39,581 bases of DNA. Origin: Shewanella pealeana ATCC 700345. GTDB lineage: Bacteria; Pseudomonadota; Gammaproteobacteria; Enterobacterales; Shewanellaceae. Below the pieces are notes generated by a model. That model did not search any database, was not told the origin of the DNA, and was given only the letters and a program-made list of their open reading frames with translations. The translations under genes and the position numbers were made by a program. Shown here one piece after another: positions 8,311-17,749 of this stretch (position 1 is the stretch's first letter; each line of letters begins with the position of its first letter). The stretch is from NCBI RefSeq assembly GCF_000018285.1, contig NC_009901.1, positions 5,135,001-5,174,581 on the forward strand. The letters are read 5' to 3'.

Positions 8311-9060
8311 ATGAATAAGCTAGAAGTGAACAACTTAAATCTATTTTACGGCGACAACCATGCGCTAAAGAATATTTCATTAGCCATACCGGCTCGCCAA
8401 GTGACCGCACTAATTGGCCCTTCAGGCTGTGGCAAATCTACCTTGCTGCGCACACTAAACCGTATGAATGATTTAGTCGCCGGAGTAAAGATCAATGGCG
8501 ACGTGATGTTTGACGGCAGCAACATCTATCAAGATGTCGATGTAAAGCACCTAAGAATGCGTGTGGGCATGGTGTTTCAAAAGCCAAACCCTTTCCCTAT
8601 GAGTATCTATGAAAATGTCGCCTTTGGACTCAGAGCCCAAGGGGTTAAAGACAAGCAAGTGCTAGACGATACTGTTGAGGAGTCATTGCGCAGCGCAGCC
8701 CTATGGGATGAAGTTAAAGACAGACTGAATACACCAGCATTCGGCCTATCAGGTGGACAGCAGCAGCGTTTATGTATTGCACGTACTATCGCGATGAAGC
8801 CTGAAGTGATTTTAATGGATGAGCCCACCAGCGCACTCGATCCAATAGCTACTCATAAGATTGAGGGGCTGATGGATGAACTCCGCAAACAGTTCACCAT
8901 TGTTATCGTCACCCACTCGATGAACCAAGCCAAGCGGATCTCCGATAAAACCGCGTTCTTCTGGATGGGAGAGCTGGTTGAGCATGGCGAAACCTCACAG
9001 ATATTTAATCAACCGCGAGATCAGCGAACCCAAGGCTATGTTAGTGGTGAGTTTGGCTAA
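8311..9060 (+). CDS. pstB: Phosphate ABC transporter ATPase PstB
   Basis: Cytoplasmic ATPase that powers phosphate import. 249 residues. Walker [10 protein letters not shown] (36-44), Q-loop Q90 in [12 protein letters not shown] signature LSGGQ (146-150), Walker B VILMDE (166-171) and switch His202 are all intact. Spacing after pstA is 10 bp with a GG-rich ribosome site. A strong terminator follows immediately, so phoU, which often ends this operon, is absent here. Confidence 0.96.
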   Translation: MNKLEVNNLNLFYGDNHALKNISLAIPARQVTALIGPSGCGKSTLLRTLNRMNDLVAGVKINGDVMFDGSNIYQDVDVKHLRMRVGMVFQKPNPFPMSIYENVAFGLRAQGVKDKQVLDDTVEESLRSAALWDEVKDRLNTPAFGLSGGQQQRLCIARTIAMKPEVILMDEPTSALDPIATHKIEGLMDELRKQFTIVIVTHSMNQAKRISDKTAFFWMGELVEHGETSQIFNQPRDQRTQGYVSGEFG

Positions 9061-9067
9061 ATCAGAT

Positions 9068-9095
9068 AACGCCCGCTGCAAACAGTGGGCGTTTT
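9068..9095 (+). terminator. Rho-independent terminator of pstSCAB
   Basis: Stem ACGCCCGCTG/CAGTGGGCGT (9069-9078 with 9083-9092, one G-T pair), 4-base loop CAAA, then TTTT. It begins 8 bp after the pstB stop. Confidence 0.88.
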
Positions 9096-9237
9096 ACTCT
9101 CTACGTATAGTACATAAGAGCAAGGTTATAGACAGCACTCCCCATCTAAAATGCTGACTTTGCGCCACTAGCTTGTTTAAGGTGCATTAATAAGATAGCT
9201 TCGGGGGTAGGTTTATTGATTAAAGAGGCGCTCGTAC

Positions 9238-9513
9238 ATGGAAAGAATAAGAGAAGCTCAAGAATACCTGCAGCAAGAGTTTGAGATCTATAACAACGCA
9301 TCCAGCAAAAAACTCCCCGCACTCGATATTAACTGTCCTGAAAACCTTGAGACAATGTTAGAGTTTGTCACCCGCAGAGAATCTTTAAAACAAACGAAAA
9401 AGCCAAACTACCCACCAGCCGCCAAACTTAAGTCTGCCATAGCAGACACTCTGTTATTGCTAGATAATTTCGATATGAAAGTATTTAAAGCTCAGGGCGC
9501 GAAAGAAAAGTAA
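9238..9513 (+). CDS. Small soluble protein, function unknown
   Basis: 91 residues, no signal peptide or membrane segment, rich in Lys and Glu. The N-terminal part (1-20) is a likely amphipathic helix (REAQEYLQQEFEIY); a middle segment NCPENLETMLEFVTRRE and a C-terminal helix (AKLKSAIADTLLLLDNFDMK) follow. A ribosome site AGAGG precedes the ATG. No family is recognised. It sits alone between the pst terminator and the guaC leader and shows no obvious operon partner. Confidence 0.65.
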   Translation: MERIREAQEYLQQEFEIYNNASSKKLPALDINCPENLETMLEFVTRRESLKQTKKPNYPPAAKLKSAIADTLLLLDNFDMKVFKAQGAKEK

Positions 9514-9667
9514 CGTTCAGAGCATAGCTAATAGTAAGTATAAAAAGCTTATAGTATAAATAGGACCAGCATTAACAGTGCAGGTTTAAATTGGAACACA
9601 AATAAAACATACACCAACAACATATTAACCATCCGCTTTTCAGAAATGATTGTTTTAATTTGAGAAC

Positions 9668-9695
9668 TTGCTAATAAAAAATCTGTTCCTATAAT
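9668..9695 (+). promoter_or_regulatory. Probable guaC promoter
   Basis: TATAAT at 9690-9695 with a weaker TTGCTA (9668-9673) 16 bp upstream. The expected start at about 9702 falls at the first base of the hairpin that follows. No other -10/-35 pair of comparable quality was seen before guaC. Confidence 0.6.
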
Positions 9696-9700
9696 GCCTA

Positions 9701-9734
9701 AAACCGGGGCGTCCACAAACGTTCCGGTTTTTTT
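9701..9734 (+). terminator. Terminator-like hairpin at the start of the guaC leader (possible attenuator)
   Basis: Stem 9701-9712 with 9719-9730 (AAACCGG/CCGGTTT outer part, two G-T pairs inside), 6-base loop, then an uninterrupted T tract to 9734. It lies 98 bp before the guaC ATG, just after the best promoter, so it could attenuate guaC. Alternatively it ends the transcript of the 91-residue gene. Confidence 0.7.
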
Positions 9735-9737
9735 GTG

Positions 9738-9816
9738 CCTGAAATAAACTCAGGAATTAACTTAATATCCGATGAAATTTAATTTTTATCGGCGGTTTTG
9801 CTGCGCGCAAAATCCA
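9738..9816 (+). promoter_or_regulatory. Structured guaC leader with three further hairpins
   Basis: Three possible hairpins follow the terminator: CCTGA/TCAGG (9738-9754), CCGAT/ATCGG (about 9770-9793), and GGTTTTGC/GCAAAATCC with a bulge (about 9795-9816), immediately before the ribosome site TGAGGA. The segment CGGTTTT near 9793-9799 could also pair with AAAACCG at 9700-9706. No known riboswitch class was recognised. Confidence 0.4.
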
Positions 9817-9831
9817 TGTGAGGAATAAACT

Positions 9832-10875
9832 ATGCGTATTGAACAAGATTTAAAGTTAGGTTTCAAAGATGTTCTTATCCGACCTAAGCGTTCAACGTTA
9901 AAGAGTCGTTCTCAAGTAGACTTAAATCGTCAATTTACTTTTAAGCATAGTGGCAAGACCTGGTCTGGTGTGCCTATTATTGCCGCTAACATGGATTCTG
10001 TCGCTAGCTTCGAAATGGCAGCTAGCCTAGCCCAGCACAACGTGATGACTGCAGTGCACAAACACTACAGCGTCGAGCAGTGGGGCGAGTTTGTTGCTAG
10101 CCAAACGGCTGAAGTACTGCAGCACGTTATGGTTTCAAGCGGTACCTCTGACACAGACTTTATCAAGCTGAGTGAAATCCTAGCTAAGTCTGAAGATCTG
10201 AACTTCATCTGTATCGACATCGCTAACGGTTACTCAGAACACCTAGTTGATTACGTACGTAAAGTAAGACAAGCCCACCCACAAGCCGTGATCAGTGCCG
10301 GTAACGTAGTCACTGGTGACATGGTTGAAGAGCTTATCATTGCTGGTGCCGATATCGTTAAAGTCGGTATTGGTCCAGGTTCTGTGTGTACCACTCGCGT
10401 TAAGACGGGTGTTGGCTATCCACAGCTTTCAGCCATTATCGAGTGTGCCGATGCTGCACACGGCCTAGGCGGTCAAATCATTGGTGACGGCGGCTGTAGC
10501 TGTGCTGGTGACGTAGCAAAAGCCTTTGGCGGCGGCGCTGATTTCGTCATGCTTGGCGGTATGCTAGCGGGTCACGAACAGAGTGGCGGAGAAGTCGTTG
10601 AGCAAGATGGCAAGATGATGGTGAAGTTCTACGGCATGTCTTCACAGTCTGCCATGGATAAGCACTCTGGCGGTGTTGCTAAGTACCGCGCCGCAGAAGG
10701 TAAGACGGTATTACTGCCATTTAAAGGCAGCGTCGATAACACGATTAACGACATTATGGGTGGCGTACGTTCAACTTGTACCTATGTTGGTGCAGCGTCT
10801 CTAAAAGAGCTAACTAAGCGTACCACCTTTATCCGTGTTCAAGAGCAAGAAAACAACGTTTACGGTAAAGAGTAA
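9832..10875 (+). CDS. guaC: GMP reductase GuaC
   Basis: Converts GMP to IMP and ammonia with NADPH, returning guanine nucleotides to the purine pool. 347 residues, a TIM barrel of the IMPDH/GMPR family without the CBS insert. The catalytic loop [11 protein letters not shown] places the nucleophile Cys at 186 and Thr at 188. The phosphate-binding [14 protein letters not shown] and the [12 protein letters not shown] segment are intact. Length and sequence match the 347-residue E. coli-type enzyme. The ribosome site is TGAGGA. It is a single-gene unit behind a structured leader. Confidence 0.95.
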   Translation: MRIEQDLKLGFKDVLIRPKRSTLKSRSQVDLNRQFTFKHSGKTWSGVPIIAANMDSVASFEMAASLAQHNVMTAVHKHYSVEQWGEFVASQTAEVLQHVMVSSGTSDTDFIKLSEILAKSEDLNFICIDIANGYSEHLVDYVRKVRQAHPQAVISAGNVVTGDMVEELIIAGADIVKVGIGPGSVCTTRVKTGVGYPQLSAIIECADAAHGLGGQIIGDGGCSCAGDVAKAFGGGADFVMLGGMLAGHEQSGGEVVEQDGKMMVKFYGMSSQSAMDKHSGGVAKYRAAEGKTVLLPFKGSVDNTINDIMGGVRSTCTYVGAASLKELTKRTTFIRVQEQENNVYGKE

Positions 10876-10994
10876 GCAATAATATAGCGCTAACGACTAT
10901 ATAACTGGTTAGCGTTTATATTGATTACATTTTAATAGTAAGGTTTTTATTTAATAAGCTTTAAATAAGTATCACCTTAACTGATTAAATATAA

Positions 10995-11018
10995 AAACGG
11001 CTACCTAGGTAGCCGTTT
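10995..11018. terminator. Bidirectional terminator between guaC and glmS
   Basis: Perfect palindrome AAACGGCTAC...GTAGCCGTTT centred on CCTAGG, flanked by A-rich and T-rich sides. It lies between the converging guaC and glmS genes and can serve both. A second, imperfect hairpin (CGCTAAC/GTTAGCG) lies nearer the guaC stop, around 10888-10915. Confidence 0.85.
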
Positions 11019-11046
11019 ATTGTTTCACTCATTGCCAATTAAATAC

Positions 11047-12876
11047 TTACTCAACAGTAACTGACTTAGCCAAGTTACGTGGCTGGTCAACGTCGGTACC
11101 TTTAATCAAGGCCACATGATAAGAAAGCAATTGTAGTGGGATAGTATAGATAAGTGGTGCCATAAACTCATCACAATGCGGCACAGGGATCACCTTCATG
11201 GTGTCATCTGATTCAAACTCGGCATCTTTATCTGCAAACACATACATCAAGCCGCCACGAGCACGCACTTCTTCTACGTTAGATTTAAGTTTCTCTAATA
11301 GCTCGTTGTTTGGCGCAACCACGATAACGGGCATATCGGCATCGATAAGCGCTAGTGGACCATGCTTAAGTTCACCAGAAGCATAAGCTTCAGCGTGAAT
11401 ATAAGAGATCTCTTTAAGCTTTAGTGCACCTTCCATCGCGATTGGATATTGATCACCGCGACCTAAAAATAGTGCGTTGTGCTTATCGGCGAAGTCTTCT
11501 GCGAGCTCTGCGATAGCATCGTCTAGGCCTAGCGCTTGCTCTACTTTAGCAGGCATAGACTGCAGGCTCTGAGTAATCGCCGCTTGCATCTCGTCAGACA
11601 TACCGTTGTAACGGCCAATTGCCGTAGTCAGCATCAATAGACCTGCTAGTTGCACAGTAAAGGCTTTAGTCGAAGCTACACCAATCTCGGCGCCAGCTTT
11701 CATCATGTAAGCCATATCTGATTCACGTACTAGCGATGAACCCGGTGCGTTACAGATTGTCAGTGTCGCCTTGTAGCCCATCTCTTTAGCCAAACGCATT
11801 GCTGCCAAGGTATCGGCTGTTTCACCTGATTGTGAAATAGTGACTAACAGGCTATTTGGGAACAGGTGCGATTTGCGGTAACGGAACTCAGATGCGATTT
11901 CGACGTTACAAGACACCCCAGCCCAATCTTCTAGCCAGTAACGCGCAGCCATACCCGCATGGTAACTGGTACCACAAGCAATAATCTGTACGTGCTTAAT
12001 GTCTTTTAAGAATTCGGCTGCGTTATCACCAAAAGCAGTATCTAATACTTTACCACCTGCAATACGACCTTCAAGCGTGCGCGCGATAGCTGTTGGCTGC
12101 TCGTAGATCTCTTTTAGCATGTAGTGACGGTATTCACCTTTATCACCGGCGTCATGAGTCACTTCAGACTCTTTAACTTCACGCTCAACTGCATTACCGT
12201 CAACATCATAAATGTTCACTTCACGGCGAGTCACTTCAGCCACATCGCCCTCTTCTAAGAAAGCGAATGAACGAGTCACTGGCAGTAATGCCAACTGATC
12301 TGAGGCAACAAAGTTCTCACCAAGACCATAACCAATAACCAACGGGCTGCCAGAGCGAGCCACGATCATGCGTTCGCTGTCAGTACGGTCGATAACCACT
12401 GTACCGTAAGCACCTTCAAGCTGCTTAACGCTTGCTTGAACTGCTGCAAGTAACGTGTCATGAGTTTTTAACTTGTGGTGAACTAAGTGGCAAATCACCT
12501 CTGTGTCAGTGTCTGACGCAAAGCTATAACCTAAGCCTTTTAGCATCTCACGTAGTTTATTGTGGTTTTCGATAATCCCGTTATGTACAACGGCGATATC
12601 ACCTTCAGATAAATGTGGATGCGCGTTTCGCTCACTTGGCTCACCGTGAGTCGCCCAACGCGTGTGAGCGATACCCGTACCACCAGCTAAAGGTGCAGCA
12701 TCAAGCGCAGCAGACAATTCTTGCACCTTACCTACACGGCGAGTTCTGTTTAACTCACCGTTATTAAGTACCGCTACACCCGCTGAATCATAACCACGGT
12801 ATTCTAGGCGTCTTAGGCCTTCCACAAGAATTTCAGCTACATCTCTTTGCGCTACAGCGCCTACGATTCCACACAT
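11047..12876 (-). CDS. glmS: Glucosamine-fructose-6-phosphate aminotransferase GlmS
   Basis: Makes glucosamine-6-phosphate from fructose-6-phosphate and glutamine, the first committed step to UDP-GlcNAc. 609 residues, the standard length. The N-terminal class II glutaminase begins [10 protein letters not shown], so Cys2 is the nucleophile after Met removal. Two SIS sugar-isomerase domains follow, with [19 protein letters not shown] and the C-terminal [12 protein letters not shown]. It ends [13 protein letters not shown], the conserved tail. It lies 88 bp downstream of the DeoR-type regulator on the same strand with no terminator between, so the two are probably cotranscribed. No glmS ribozyme is present. 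Confidence 0.97.
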   Translation of the reverse strand: MCGIVGAVAQRDVAEILVEGLRRLEYRGYDSAGVAVLNNGELNRTRRVGKVQELSAALDAAPLAGGTGIAHTRWATHGEPSERNAHPHLSEGDIAVVHNGIIENHNKLREMLKGLGYSFASDTDTEVICHLVHHKLKTHDTLLAAVQASVKQLEGAYGTVVIDRTDSERMIVARSGSPLVIGYGLGENFVASDQLALLPVTRSFAFLEEGDVAEVTRREVNIYDVDGNAVEREVKESEVTHDAGDKGEYRHYMLKEIYEQPTAIARTLEGRIAGGKVLDTAFGDNAAEFLKDIKHVQIIACGTSYHAGMAARYWLEDWAGVSCNVEIASEFRYRKSHLFPNSLLVTISQSGETADTLAAMRLAKEMGYKATLTICNAPGSSLVRESDMAYMMKAGAEIGVASTKAFTVQLAGLLMLTTAIGRYNGMSDEMQAAITQSLQSMPAKVEQALGLDDAIAELAEDFADKHNALFLGRGDQYPIAMEGALKLKEISYIHAEAYASGELKHGPLALIDADMPVIVVAPNNELLEKLKSNVEEVRARGGLMYVFADKDAEFESDDTMKVIPVPHCDEFMAPLIYTIPLQLLSYHVALIKGTDVDQPRNLAKSVTVE

Positions 12877-12964
12877 ATTTAGTTACCTAGCTTCTCTCTT
12901 TGAGAGTTAAAGTTAAAAATTGAATTTGAAATGGATAGTTCATCAAGCCACGTGCTTGTAATCA

Positions 12965-13735
12965 TTACCCTGCATAAGGTGCAAGAATGACTCGCACCCC
13001 ATGGTTAGAAATTGTCTCTAGCGCTTCGCTTGGCAACTTATCGTCTGTTACCAGCACACTAATCTTGCTCCAAGGTAGCTCAAGATTAGGAATACGACGA
13101 CCCAGCTTTTCTGACTCGAGCATCACCACCACTTCACGTGATACTTCGGCCATTACCTTACTTAAGCCGGTTAGTTCGTTGAAGGTTGTAGTTCCACGCT
13201 GAAGATCGATACCGTCTGCACCGATAAACAGTTGATCGAAGTTGTAAGACCGTAGTACTTGCTCGGCAATCTGGCCCTGGAAGGACTCAGAGTGAGGGTC
13301 CCAGGTCCCTCCAGTCATCAATAAGGTCGGCTCGTTTTCAAGGTCGTGAATCGCATTAGCCAAGGCCAATGAGTTGGTCATCACCAGTAAACCACGTTTA
13401 CTGTTAAGCTCACCGATCAAGCCTGATGTGGTGCTGCCGCTATCGATGATGATGCGATTATGATCTTTAATTAATTCAGCAGCGGCTCTAGCGATAGATA
13501 GCTTGTTAGGCGCTATCTTGGCAGAGAACTGCTGCATCACCTCATCTGGCACGGCGACAGCTCCACCATAACGGCGTAGCAATAGGCCGCTCTTCTCTAG
13601 GGTGGCTAAGTCTTTACGAATGGTGACTTCAGAGGTTTCGAAACGTAAGGATAACTCCTCAACACTCACCTCGCCTTGCTGATTAAGCAGGCTAATAATG
13701 CTGTGGCGTCGCTGTTGAGTGTTTCGTTTATTCAT
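12965..13735 (-). CDS. DeoR-family transcriptional regulator upstream of glmS
   Basis: 256 residues from the ATG at 13735, which follows an AAAGG ribosome site. A longer in-frame reading to 13831 would run through the promoter and a terminator, so it is rejected. The N-terminal DeoR helix-turn-helix covers about 7-57 (EVSVEELSLRF, SEVTIRKDL). The C-terminal sugar-phosphate sensor domain has IDSGSTT (97-103), MTGGTWDP and FIGADGID. Such regulators respond to phosphorylated sugars. The position directly before glmS suggests it controls amino-sugar synthesis and senses a glucosamine-pathway phosphate; that is inference. Its promoter carries inverted and repeated TTTCG words, so autoregulation is likely. 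Confidence 0.85.
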   Translation of the reverse strand: MNKRNTQQRRHSIISLLNQQGEVSVEELSLRFETSEVTIRKDLATLEKSGLLLRRYGGAVAVPDEVMQQFSAKIAPNKLSIARAAAELIKDHNRIIIDSGSTTSGLIGELNSKRGLLVMTNSLALANAIHDLENEPTLLMTGGTWDPHSESFQGQIAEQVLRSYNFDQLFIGADGIDLQRGTTTFNELTGLSKVMAEVSREVVVMLESEKLGRRIPNLELPWSKISVLVTDDKLPSEALETISNHGVRVILAPYAG

Positions 13736-13748
13736 AAAACCTTTCGCT

Positions 13749-13798
13749 AAGTTTCGGTTCGAAAGATACATTATAGGGAAACGAAACTTAATTGCCAA
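13749..13798 (-). promoter_or_regulatory. Promoter and probable operator of the deoR-glmS unit
   Basis: On the minus strand, TTGGCA (13793-13798) and TATAAT (13770-13775) are 17 bp apart, a near-consensus promoter. An inverted repeat AAGTTTCG (13749-13756) / CGAAACTT (13782-13789) brackets the -10, and further TTTCG or CGAAA words occur at 13742-13746 and 13758-13763. TTTCGTTT-like words are typical of DeoR/AgaR-type operators. Confidence 0.75.
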
Positions 13799-13821
13799 TT
13801 TTAAGATATAAAAGACAAAAA

Positions 13822-13848
13822 AAAGCCTCAACTTAAGGTTGAGGCTTT
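13822..13848 (-). terminator. Rho-independent terminator of the TonB-receptor gene
   Basis: Eleven-base-pair stem AAAGCCTCAAC/GTTGAGGCTTT (13822-13832 with 13838-13848), 5-base loop, followed by eight T on the minus strand. It stops receptor transcription before the deoR promoter. Confidence 0.9.
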
Positions 13849-13871
13849 CTCTTTCGATTTTAACTCGCTAT

Positions 13872-16004
13872 TTAGAACTTAGCTTCTAGTGCCAAGCTAA
13901 AGTGACGACCTTGACCCACAGTAACATCAGTGTTGGTGCCACCAGCTAGATAATCTGTATCGAATAGGTTCTTCACGTTAACACGCATGCTAACATCGCT
14001 CCCCATTACGTCCATAGTGTATGCAGCGCCCATATCGAAACGCACATAGCCGTCTTTGCTAATGCTGTTACTGGTATTAGCGAAACGCTCACCCACATAG
14101 ATAGCACCAAAGTTAAGGGCTAAGTCATCTGTCATCTCATAACGAGTCCAGACGTTTGCTGACCACTCAGGCGCATCAACAGGAGTCTTACCATTTAAAC
14201 TATCTGTTTCAGGACGAAGATACTCAGCATCTAAGTACATCATAGAACCCGTCATAAACCAGCTATCGCTAACTTGACCTTGAGCGCCCATTTCAAAACC
14301 TTTATGGCGCTGTTCACCAGACTGGGTCGTGATGGTTTGGCTGCTACCTTCAATCTCTTCTGTTACGGTCACGTTCGAAACAGTAATATCGAATACCGCA
14401 CCAGTTAATAGTAAGCTGCCATCAAATAGCTCCCACTTAGTACCAATCTCATACTGTTCACCGTATTCAGGATCTAGGTTCTTACCATCATTAACATCAT
14501 CAATGTCGTTCACTATCCCTTGCGGCGTGAAGCTCTTAGAGTAGTTAACATAGATACTGCCATTATCGGCTGGTGAGTAAATCACACCAAACTTAGGAGA
14601 GACCGCATAACTGTTATTACCCGCCCCCTCTTTCTTCTGTTCGTCATAACGTACACCAGCTAGCACTTGCCATTCGTCGGTGATAGAAACTAAATCTTGA
14701 ACATAGAAGCCGTAGTGCTTGTACTCACTCTCGTACAAAGTTTCATCACGATTATAATCTAGATCAGGTTTAGGCATTGGCTGACCAGGCATCACAACTT
14801 GTTTCTTCTCACCTGAGTCTTTTAGCTGACCATAGTAATAATCCAGCATATTAGCGCCGATAAGCAGCTGATGCTCTATGTCACCAGTATAGAAGTTACC
14901 AGTGAAATCAACATAGCCCGTCTTATGCTGCCAGTCATCATAACGGTCAAATGGGCTGACATAGTAGCCATCGGTAAATGGATCGTCAGAACCACTAATT
15001 AGTGATGGAGAAGAGTCTAAACGCTGACGATTAAACTGCTGATCGTTATAACCCGCTTTCACTTTCCAGTCATCAGACAAGTGATAAGTCAGCTCTGCAC
15101 CTAGATTAGAGATGGTGTTGTCGGTAAACGCCCAAGGCTGATCCCAGATGATGTCACGGCCACCAATCAGGTCACCGCTGCTATCTAACCAACCACCGCG
15201 GTCGATGCCCGTCTTGTCTTGAGTATGGTCATATTTAAGTGACAACATTAAGTCGTCAGTAATATCAAACTCTAGGTTTAGGTAACCTAACCAGCGGTCA
15301 CGCTCTTGATTAGTACCATCTTGGTACTCTCTCCAATAAGTCGTATCTTGCTTAACTAGCACTGTACGGTAACGAATTGTCTCTGCTTCGTTTAAGCTAC
15401 CACCAGCGTCCAACTGGAAACGTGTCGAGCCATTCTCATCCGTATCGAAGCCAATATCCAACATCGTTTCATAGGTTGGCTTCTTGGTAACCATGTTGAT
15501 CAAGCCGCCAGGACCAGACTGACCATATAACATAGAAGAAGGACCTTTTAACACTTCAACTTGTTGTAGTGTTTCAATAGGCTGCACGTAGTGAGACCAC
15601 TGCTGTTGACCATTGATTAAGAAGCCTGAGCCAGAAGAAAGTTCGAAACCACGAATATTAAATACTTGGCGGTTCCACTTTTCAGAGCCGCCAGTTACGC
15701 TCGAGTCGTTAACTAGCACTTCAGAAAGGTTTGTAGCTAACTGCTCATCAGTCACAAAGTCAGGAATAACAGTAACTGATTGAGGGGTGTCTAAGATGTC
15801 GATGTCACCACGCATAGCTCCAGAAGATGAGCCAGCGTTATAATCATTAAAACTGCGTCCGGTAACGGAAATACGCTCGATATTGCTATCAACTTTAACA
15901 TTTGATTCTGCTGTCGCTTCTTCAGCAAAAGCAGTTGATGAAGCCAATGCAGCAACGATTGCCAACCCTACGCGAGAAAACTTAAATGACGTCCCGACAG
16001 ACAT
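13872..16004 (-). CDS. TonB-dependent siderophore receptor
   Basis: Outer-membrane receptor that imports a ferric siderophore using TonB energy. 710 residues from the ATG at 16004 (GGGG/TTGGA ribosome site); a 15-codon upstream extension has no support. The signal peptide is about 1-27, ending AFA before EEATAES. A TonB-box-like IERISVTGR is at 42-50, and the plug domain at about 66-175 includes FNIRGF, LKGPSSMLYG and GGLINMVTKKP. The rest is the 22-strand beta barrel, ending in the terminal Phe of EAKF. The plug pattern fits the siderophore group (FhuE/FpvA-like); the ligand cannot be read from sequence. A Fur-box-like site precedes it. It sits between glmU and the glmS regulator without an obvious pathway link. 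Confidence 0.9.
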   Translation of the reverse strand: MSVGTSFKFSRVGLAIVAALASSTAFAEEATAESNVKVDSNIERISVTGRSFNDYNAGSSSGAMRGDIDILDTPQSVTVIPDFVTDEQLATNLSEVLVNDSSVTGGSEKWNRQVFNIRGFELSSGSGFLINGQQQWSHYVQPIETLQQVEVLKGPSSMLYGQSGPGGLINMVTKKPTYETMLDIGFDTDENGSTRFQLDAGGSLNEAETIRYRTVLVKQDTTYWREYQDGTNQERDRWLGYLNLEFDITDDLMLSLKYDHTQDKTGIDRGGWLDSSGDLIGGRDIIWDQPWAFTDNTISNLGAELTYHLSDDWKVKAGYNDQQFNRQRLDSSPSLISGSDDPFTDGYYVSPFDRYDDWQHKTGYVDFTGNFYTGDIEHQLLIGANMLDYYYGQLKDSGEKKQVVMPGQPMPKPDLDYNRDETLYESEYKHYGFYVQDLVSITDEWQVLAGVRYDEQKKEGAGNNSYAVSPKFGVIYSPADNGSIYVNYSKSFTPQGIVNDIDDVNDGKNLDPEYGEQYEIGTKWELFDGSLLLTGAVFDITVSNVTVTEEIEGSSQTITTQSGEQRHKGFEMGAQGQVSDSWFMTGSMMYLDAEYLRPETDSLNGKTPVDAPEWSANVWTRYEMTDDLALNFGAIYVGERFANTSNSISKDGYVRFDMGAAYTMDVMGSDVSMRVNVKNLFDTDYLAGGTNTDVTVGQGRHFSLALEAKF

Positions 16005-16051
16005 ATCCAACCCCAATAATGAAACATGAATGTAATATTTGAGTCGCAATA

Positions 16052-16074
16052 TAAATGAGAACTATTTTTATTTA
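16052..16074 (-). promoter_or_regulatory. Putative Fur box with overlapping promoter
   Basis: The plus strand reads TAAATGAGAACTATTTTTAT, resembling the Fur consensus of overlapping TGATAAT-type repeats. On the minus strand a weak TTAAAT/TATATT promoter pair overlaps it, about 50-75 bp before the receptor start. Iron repression is expected for such a receptor. Confidence 0.65.
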
Positions 16075-16228
16075 AGGTTCTTTACACTTCTTTACAAAGC
16101 CAAGTGACGCACCTCTAATAAACAAGAAAAACACAACACAAACAACCGCAAACGTAACAGCTTGTATCAGAATTTTCGCAGTGTAATTATCAATATACCC
16201 TTACTTTACTGCTTAAATTTAAAACAAA

Positions 16229-16252
16229 AAAGGCGACCAATTGGTCGCCTTT
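16229..16252 (-). terminator. Rho-independent terminator of glmU
   Basis: Palindrome AAAGGCGACCAA/TTGGTCGCCTTT at 16229-16252, followed on the minus strand by a T-rich tract. It begins 17 bp after the glmU stop. Confidence 0.9.
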
Positions 16253-16268
16253 AAAATCAAAATCACGC

Positions 16269-17633
16269 TTATTTTTTCAGCTTAACTGGTCGTGGCCAAC
16301 CTGTTAAATGACGTTGTTTAACACGAGTAATCACTAACTCGTTTTCCGCCACATCTTTAGTGATAGTCGAACCCGCTCCTAACGTCGCACCTTTTCCAAT
16401 AGTCACAGGGGCAACTAGCTGAGTATCACTACCAACAAACACATTGTCTTCGATAATGGTTTGGAACTTGTTAGCACCGTCATAGTTACAAGTAATGGTG
16501 CCTGCACCTATGTTTACACCGCTACCAATTGTCGCATCGCCAATATAGGCTAAGTGACCCGCTTTAGAGCCTTTACCTAATACCGCTTTTTTCATCTCTA
16601 CGAAGTTACCAATGTGGGCATCTTCTTTAAGCTCGGCACCTGGACGTAAACGTGCAAAAGGTCCTGCACTGGCATCGACACCGACTTTGGCACTCTCGAT
16701 AATAGAGTAAGGTTTGATTACGGCATTGTCGCTAATATCGCAATCGATAAGGATCACACCCGCGCCAATAGTCACGTTATTACCAATAGTCACCTTGCCT
16801 TCGATAACCACGTTAACGTCGATCATCACGTCCATACCCACAGTAACATCACCACGAATATCGATGCGAGCAGGATCACGCAGATTAGCCCCTTCAAGCA
16901 TTAGCTTTTCAGCTGCGCGAGCCTGGTAAGCACGCTCTAACTGAGCCAGCTGCACGCGGTTATTCGCGCCTTCAACTTCTACCGCGGACTCAGGCTGGGC
17001 AGTGGTAATAGCCACGCCATCTCTGTGCGCCATAGCCACGATATCGGTAAGGTAGTATTCACCTTGGGCGTTATCAGATGACAACTGACCAAGCCAAGCT
17101 TTAAGTTGCTTACCCGGTGCAGCCATTATGCCAGTGTTGATCTCATTAATAGCAAGCTGCTCAGTATTGGCATCTTTTTGCTCAATAATGCCAACTACAC
17201 TTCCACCTTCTCTAACTATGCGCCCATAACCCGTCGGATTTGGTAAGTTAACGGTTAAGATAGCTAAACCATTCTCTTCTCTAGCAGCAAGTAAAGCTTC
17301 AAGCGTAGATGCTTGGATAAGCGGTACATCGCCATAAAGGATCAGTACAGTATCATCATCAGCGATATTTGCACTCGCCTGCGCTACCGCATGGCCCGTG
17401 CCCAATTGCTCGGCTTGTAGCACCCAGTTTAGTTGCTGCTCACCCAATCTTGCTTGCAACTTATCGGCGCCATAGCCGTAAACCAGCTGAATAGCATCGC
17501 TACCGACTTGATACGCAGTATCGATTACATGCTGAACCATGCTCTTGTGTGCAATTGGGTGAAGAACTTTTGGAAGATCTGAGCGCATGCGGGTTCCCTT
17601 GCCTGCGGCCAAAATCACTACATTCAGTGCCAT
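16269..17633 (-). CDS. glmU: Bifunctional GlmU: glucosamine-1-phosphate acetyltransferase / GlcNAc-1-phosphate uridyltransferase
   Basis: Performs the last two steps to UDP-GlcNAc. 454 residues. The N-terminal pyrophosphorylase domain (about 1-228) starts with LAAGKGTRM (8-16) and DLPKVLH, and has YGDVPLI for the metal site. The C-terminal left-handed beta-helix (about 250-454) shows the expected hexapeptide repeats ([20 protein letters not shown]) and the acetyltransferase segment [20 protein letters not shown] with the later catalytic His in [10 protein letters not shown]. It supplies the pathway begun by GlmS, encoded about 3.4 kb away on the same strand. In many relatives it lies directly after atpC; here ychN and a repeat-like element intervene. 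Confidence 0.96.
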   Translation of the reverse strand: MALNVVILAAGKGTRMRSDLPKVLHPIAHKSMVQHVIDTAYQVGSDAIQLVYGYGADKLQARLGEQQLNWVLQAEQLGTGHAVAQASANIADDDTVLILYGDVPLIQASTLEALLAAREENGLAILTVNLPNPTGYGRIVREGGSVVGIIEQKDANTEQLAINEINTGIMAAPGKQLKAWLGQLSSDNAQGEYYLTDIVAMAHRDGVAITTAQPESAVEVEGANNRVQLAQLERAYQARAAEKLMLEGANLRDPARIDIRGDVTVGMDVMIDVNVVIEGKVTIGNNVTIGAGVILIDCDISDNAVIKPYSIIESAKVGVDASAGPFARLRPGAELKEDAHIGNFVEMKKAVLGKGSKAGHLAYIGDATIGSGVNIGAGTITCNYDGANKFQTIIEDNVFVGSDTQLVAPVTIGKGATLGAGSTITKDVAENELVITRVKQRHLTGWPRPVKLKK

Positions 17634-17749
17634 GGATATATCCTTGAGCTAGTGCTTTATCTAATATTAGAAAAATGAGAGCTATATTTGAGTTTTGATT
17701 TTAAGCGATACGGGTATTAAAAGCGACTCGACTTATAACTGAAGAAGTA

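Noticed and set aside
12944..12958. CACGTG palindrome between the DeoR gene and glmS as a parS site
   Set aside because: Flanks are CAAGC/GCTTG, not the GTTT/AAAC arms of parS; only the 6-bp core matches.
12877..12964. glmS ribozyme upstream of glmS
   Set aside because: The 88-bp gap is too short and lacks any ribozyme-like sequence; that element belongs to Gram-positive lineages.
13128..13144. TTCACGTGA inside the DeoR gene as a parS site
   Set aside because: About five mismatches to the 16-base consensus and it lies in coding sequence.
13736..13831. Longer N-terminus for the DeoR-family regulator
   Set aside because: The extension would include the promoter -10, the operator-like repeats and part of the receptor terminator, and the ATG at 13735 has a good ribosome site and the family-typical start.
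16005..16049. 15-codon extension of the TonB receptor
   Set aside because: It would put charged and hydrophobic residues before a complete signal peptide; the ATG at 16004 has the better ribosome site.
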